DNA of 64,000 nucleotides from Apostichopus japonicus (lineage: Eukaryota; Echinodermata; Holothuroidea; Aspidochirotida; Stichopodidae), in NCBI RefSeq assembly GCF_037975245.1, contig NC_092566.1:7234001-7298000 (forward strand). The letters are read 5' to 3'. The position numbers and the translations under genes are program-made. A model generated the notes under the pieces. It saw only the letters and a program-made list of their open reading frames with translations, was not told the origin of the DNA and searched no databases. Below, one piece after another: positions 58,161 through 64,000 of the stretch. Positions within the stretch are counted from its first letter, which is position 1, and the number at the start of each line of letters is the position of its first letter.

Positions 58161-60638
58161 AGGCTTTCACCAGCTAGGTTACCAGGTAAATTTTTTTTGT
58201 TTTGTTAAGTTGAGACATTCCCGACTATCATTATAACCAGTACATATGATTTGAAACAAAGTTGTTTTTTTGACAGACTTGGTCGGAATGGGGGAAGACA
58301 AGAATTTGTGGGTGAAATTAAGATGCTATATTTTGAATATTAAAGTCCAACATTCCACAGTTAGCTCTAATTTGCAATTTGTTCAAACACTTTTGAGTTG
58401 TGGACACATTCCCAACCATTTCCAGCGCTCCCTCCATTTAGCTTCTGTAATGACCAATGGACTAAATTGGTATTTATACAGTAACTTTGCTTCTGTTTAG
58501 ACAGTGATTCAGATTAAGATAAATGGACACTGGCCTATTTATATAGGCCTATTAGCTAAAGCAAATATTAAAACAGACGGAGCTAATCTGTCATAAAATG
58601 CTTGCATGTAAAACGCTCGACTGTATTGGTTTAACACGGTTGAGTTGATATTTTATCACACAACACTGACTTTACTAGTGTGGTGAATGACAGTATAAAC
58701 AGAATGGATATTCCACATACACACAAGGGGTGAAATATACCACATAATTAAAGCTCCAGTTTGCATTGAAATGTATCAGTCTTGTAATGACGATCCAGGG
58801 ACATTTGGTAAGGCCAAAATTATCTGTTATTTAAGTCAATATGTGCCATAATTTGCAGGGAGTGGTGGAAATTTTTCATCTGCCTTTCTAAAAATCAAGA
58901 AATAATTAAGGTTCTGCATAGGATATATAAGTATTACATTTTCAAGGTTGTGGCAATAAACTAGACAAATTGCTTCCATGGAACACTGAAACTTGTTACA
59001 CTTTTGTTTCTTTTAATATTCTAGCTAATAACATACATAGTTTCAACTTTTCCAATTTTGCTATCTTAATTGATTGCTGGGATCACCATCGCAGTAGTCT
59101 AGGATAAGGACCTTATACGTAATTCATCGATTTGTGAATGAATTCTGAATATCCGCGTCTGAAATTAACCTAGCAACAAGATGGGTTTTCCTAAATGTTT
59201 ACATTGCAAATTAATAACAGTTAATTAATGACCAGAGAAGGTATGTGAAGCAACTAGCTAGTAAAAGCAACTCACTTTTTTTTTGCTTTGAAGATTCTTC
59301 TGGCTTCTGCTAACTAATGCTAAGTCTATGACTACCTCTTCATGCTAATATATATGTATATATCAGGGATGTAAGTCTTCCGTATTTTTACGGAAATCCG
59401 GTTTTCTTTTATTATATATGTATATATTTGGGAAGTATAGATAGGCCTAGTGGTATTGTATGTTTAATTTTAAGGTGCTTAGATGCAAACTGGTACTAAT
59501 TTTTGCGACATTTAAAAGAAAATTTAAATTAAACGGTTTTCCTTTAGGTAGGTCAGTTTCCATTATAAACAATTTTTTAGGTGGACCCAGATATTTTGTG
59601 GGGTGGGGGCCGGTATATTTATGACAGGTATGCATGCACCCCCCCTTCCCCCTCCTCCACAGTATAACTTTGCACAAATAATATTCCACCCTTTCTAGTT
59701 TCTAATCAATAAAGCACAGTAAGAGGAGACAAGTTCTTCATGATAATCTCCATTACATAAATGTTGATGAGTGACGAGCTCTGTTTCTAGGCGACAAGTT
59801 TAAATGAGCAAGTCTTTCTGGCCACAAACCATGTCAGTATGATATCTTATTGTAGATTTACCACCTTTTAAGCTAGTGCCTGGTGTTCATAAATTGAAAT
59901 CTGGACAAATCTCTCATTAACTCCAGTTTGTCAATTATTCTCTGCCCTGCAGTGGTCACCAAGTTTTCTTGATAGCACTGACAATTTTCCTGCTAATGGC
60001 AGTAATAAACTTTTGATATATTTATTCCAAGTACATGCACAAGTGTTCCTTTTGCTTTGATAGACAATTACATGTTGTCTGTAAGTTGCACAATTTTAGC
60101 GGGGGGAAGTTGATTGATAACGCCAGCAGAGATATTGTGGACATAAAAACTCGACCTTTGGAATCAGATTGTTTTTCTAGGACTTTGCAACCGAGTTGCA
60201 TGATTAATCAGACATTATGACTATTCAATGGGAAGGTTCGAAGATCGTATATACGCCCAAAGATTATAGCATTCCAGATAATTCATTATATCTGTGCTAA
60301 CATTGAACGTAATTGTTGACCGTAGGTGGTAACATTATCTACAAGGATACGGATAAAAAATTTGGCCAGTGTGTCTCTCTCTCCTTTGTGATATTTTGTT
60401 CAATTTATTTCAAACATCACAGATACCATTTTTTAATTATTACTACATTGGAAAACCTCTCCAGTAACCTACAACGCTTGGACTATTTCTGGCCAGCAGA
60501 GAGAAGACCAATGTACTAACTGGGATGTATATGAGAACAGTGAAGTGTGGAATACTCACATGAATTTATGTTAACATTGCACATCTACGAGGAAGCCATA
60601 AATCATAAAGATATCACGTTTTTCCAATGCTCTGGAAG
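58161..60638. other. Intergenic / upstream of the third gene
   Basis: No gene seen. An element-like start cagggatgtaagtcttccgt lies at about 59363. A non-coding first exon for the next gene may exist but is not identifiable. Confidence 0.45.
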
Positions 60639-61341
60639 ATGGAGCATTTATTGAACTCCCGTGCCTTGGCTGTGACAGCATTTCTCATTTTTAATCTTTT
60701 CTTGTCAGGTAGGTTTTCATGTTTTTTTTTCAGAGATTTTGTTTAATTAATTTAAACTTTGTCAATTGTAAACAACGAAATACCATACATGTGCCATTGT
60801 GTCCTGGAAATATTTTCATGAAATAGAAGGTATTATTTTTTGCACTTTAATGAAGAGGTAATTGTCTTTTCTATAGCCATACTCCTCCCCCCCCAGTCCC
60901 CTACCCCTCATTTGGGCATGCCACCCTTTAATGACATCGATTAACATTACGTATAATGAAGAGTGTTAAGCTTTTGAAGTCATTACTTGGAGAATATTAC
61001 TGAAGTTTTAACATTTCTTTATTTTTTTTACAAATCATCATATGAGAAATTGATACAGTGCTGATTCATACAGTGGCACATAAGATGGTCCACTTCCACC
61101 CTCCACCCCCAGATTTTCTAATAGTTAGTTATATTGTTTGTCTACCCCTTCCTCCCCATTCCCTTGAAATATATTAATACCCTACCACCTGAAGCTAAAT
61201 GAGTCAAACAAAATCTTTGTTGCTATATTGCTAACCAGAAGTTAGTTACATACATCATAAACACCATGTATGTCACATACTCAGCCTTATAGACAAGAAA
61301 GAATGGCTGATGAGTCTAGGATTACCTTACATTCTCATACA

Positions 61342-61385
<44 letters not shown>

Positions 61386-64000
61386 GAGTGGTCAAAAGTA
61401 TTTCCAAAACATTAAGAATGAGTTGCAAATGTTGACAATTATCAATTATGCTTTCCAACATATCGATCTTAGTGACAAGTAAGAGTGGATACTTAAGAAT
61501 GTCCAAACATGTCATCTTCAAGCCACTTGGATGTGATTGTGGTTTTTTTTCTCACACCCTCTCCCCCCCCATATTTCCTTAATTTCACTGCATTGAACAT
61601 TTTCTTTTATACACAAGGATTCTGATGAATTTGTTGATTATAAAATGTTAAAGACTTTAATGTGACCTTTTGAAAGCTAGAAGAAAGAAAGGGAAAATAA
61701 AAGGCCCTCATCTCCTGGTGCCAAATCAGCCACTTGACACAACATTTAAATCCATGATGTCTTTCTGTTACGAAGTCAGATACAGGTTGTAGTTTGTTCT
61801 TTAGGTTTTGTAGTCGCAGTGGGAAACTAATCAGCAAACGAGAAAGTAGACGAAAGGGCAGTTAAATGCAGAATGAAATATAGTAGAACTTTCCTTGTAA
61901 TTACATGAAAATATACCCAAAAAAACACGTACAGGTACTTACAAACTTAAGCTAACGCGGGCAGAGGTAGGGTCAGGTCGTGGTGTAGGAGTTGGTCCGG
62001 CCACTAGTTACGAGACGGGATGGTGCAGTTAAGCCGTTTTCTGCAGGTAAATATGGAAGAAAGTACAGGTATCAGCGGATTAAAGACTGCCTCCTGAATT
62101 ACGATAGAGACGCCGGTGCTGGGCAGAGTTACAGGAAACGGAATAGCGTTGTGACAATAATTAGATAAAAATGCAGGCAGGATCACATGTTAAGGCAAGA
62201 AGGAATGTTTGAGACAGCAACAGCCAAGGATCAGAGAGGCTGCGTGGAACTGTCCGTTATATAGGAATGACTTAAGTCTCAGCCGACAGTAACCCTACCT
62301 TGGTAATCAGTATGGTGAAGCTTGACCATCTGAAGGAATCCAGACCAGCAACATACTAAGCATTGTAAACAGGGTATACAGACAAAAGGAAATTGAATTT
62401 TTTCAGAACAATTCCATACAATAACAATTTTTCCCCCCATTGTTTTTGGCTGTATAGAGAATTATTCATTTTTAGTAGGGCCAACTTTATCATTAACGTT
62501 GAAGAAGAAGTTTGGGTTTAACTCCTCCTTTTATTATCTTTAGAGGAAATAAATAGGACTCTATGCAAAACCATAAATATGATCATATTTTGAAATGAAA
62601 ATATATATTTTATTTTATCAGTTGCAAAAATATAAAACAGCAAAGAACTAAGCAGTGGGAATTCATACATGAATTACTGTTCATTTTGTTGAAGATGAAT
62701 TCAATTTTTAATATTGATCTCATAATTTTCCCACCATCATGATGCAGTTATTATGGCATTATTAAGCAGCGGCTGATCCGCACAAAGTTCTCCGAAAGGA
62801 GGCCCGGGAGACTGACAGAGTATCGGTACATATCCTTAATTTCTACCGAAAATGGTGGTGCATTTAATAGGAAAATAAGAGATGCTCTGCATGTTAATTT
62901 GATACTGAAATGTCTGCTGCTTAATTTCTAGTGCAAACATTTCAGAAGAGAGGGCAGCTTAGGCCCCTTCCTTGGATTTGGCCCAGATGGAATCATTAAC
63001 ATCAAGCATTGTTCCAACAATTAATTTAACCATGCTTTGTGTTTTGCTCATACTTTTTGCATTATAGTCAAGTCATATTTGTGATTTCTTCCTTATTTTA
63101 AATTCTCTTTCAGTTATAAATGGCCAAAGTAATCCAGTATTTTCCGCGGATTCAGATGATATTCTTGAGTATGAATCAATATCCGAAGGTTTAGTTGTAG
63201 GTGATTACATAGGTGAGTGACATTTTTGACAGCATCTCAATCTGTGGGGAGGGGGAAGAGGGGGGTGGAGGTAGGTCATAGACTTTGAGGCACAGCTAGT
63301 GGAACTTATGTGACTTTGACTAGAGGGACAAAATACAGAGTTTATCCTTGAAAACTTTCTCACCAAATGGATCCTCGGTGCACAGTACTTTCGAAAATTA
63401 CTTTTCCGAAAATTGCAATTGTTTGTTGACTTTTTGTCATAACCTTTCAACAACAATGCCCTTTTTTATTAAAATTTTTCTTTATCATAACAAGGTCCTT
63501 TTTTAAAAACAAAAGGGCACAATTTAATAACAAAAAATGGTACTTTTTGTGTTGGAAGAAAAATAGGCACCTTGATGGGGGAGGTCGTACATCATTGTTA
63601 TTTATGGAACTCAAAATAAACATGGCTAGTACCGGGCCAAACGTACATGCTTATCTATACCCATGGACAAGATTGAGGAGCACAGGTTTGCAGAGGGTAA
63701 AGTTGTCTCCAAAATCTAAATGTTCCAAAACTATGCTGAGCAACAGATCCCACACTTCAAAATGAGTGTTGATGAAAAAAATTAGATTTTTGTAGCTCCT
63801 CTTGCTCCTTTCCATGCCCCATCCCGGCGCCGGCAAATTCATGTCATTTCCTTTTGTGAGCATATATTGATCAATTGAGTTATTTATCTTTCAATATGCA
63901 CATTGGTATCCAATTGTTAATCACAAATAATCATTAATTTCTTAATCTTTTTTTCAGTTATCATATTTACAAGCCAAAGTGCACCCCACATGCACGTGCA
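60639..64000 (+). CDS. Start of an extracellular/membrane protein gene, possibly another VFT receptor (3' partial)
   Basis: Exons 60639-60708, 63114-63212 and 63958 to the window edge, all joined in phase 1. Exon 1 encodes a signal peptide (MEHLLNSRALAVTAFLIFNL). Exon 2 encodes an acidic stretch ending ISEGLVVGDYIG. Exon 3 starts VIIFTSQSAPHMHVH. The string EG..VGDYIGVIIFTS resembles the first beta strand of class C VFT domains (compare IEGNVTLGFMFSFFG in the upstream receptor), and strand and signal peptide fit. Donors gtaggt and gtgagt and acceptors ctctttcag and tttttcag are good. The family assignment is tentative because only ~70 residues are visible. Confidence 0.55.
61339..61385. repeat. 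(TA)n microsatellite
   Basis: TA run in the first intron of the third gene. Confidence 0.8.

Overview
The window is animal nuclear DNA: split genes with GT/AG introns, phase-1 extracellular domain exons, AT-rich introns, (TA)n and poly-G/C tracts, tRNA-derived SINEs and many short DNA transposons. The SRCR/CUB/LDLa/ZP gene, the mGluR-like receptor and the repeat style point to an invertebrate deuterostome, most likely an echinoderm (a sea cucumber would fit). That assignment is inference; no species marker is visible.

Three genes lie on the + strand. (1) 462-13101 is the 3' part of a DMBT1-like membrane glycoprotein: a Thr-rich linker, CUB, LDLa, four SRCR domains separated by tiny Thr-rich linker exons, a ZP domain, a furin-type site, one transmembrane helix and a short tail. 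Its 5' end lies before the window. (2) 28774-52229 is a complete 17-exon gene whose reading phases all join, coding for 2366 residues: signal peptide, FOUR tandem Venus-flytrap (VFT) ligand-binding domains of the metabotropic-glutamate-receptor type, a stalk of ten 12-residue repeats, and one class C seven-helix domain. Named class C families carry a single VFT, so this is the outstanding object of the window. (3) 60639 to the right edge is the start of another gene: signal peptide exon, short exon, and an exon cut by the edge, possibly a second VFT receptor.

Between genes 1 and 2 (about 13.1-28.7 kb) I see no convincing gene. It holds a 376-bp nested palindrome, a ~90-bp minisatellite of about 14 copies, a TTAA-flanked inverted-repeat element, a tRNA-derived SINE and decayed repeats. 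Between genes 2 and 3 (about 52.4-60.6 kb) lie another SINE copy and a 1.1-kb hAT-like element with a second element inside it. The introns of gene 2 are also rich in elements: hAT-like elements with 8-bp target duplications, a TTAA-flanked element, a LINE fragment and a SINE.

How they might work: gene 1 looks like a cell-surface or shed polymerising scavenger glycoprotein (mucosal or immune type). Gene 2 looks like a chemosensory or amino-acid-sensing receptor in which only the third VFT keeps the classical amino-acid-binding residues; the other three may be modulatory or structural. Exon limits were read by eye from splice consensus and phase and need transcript support.
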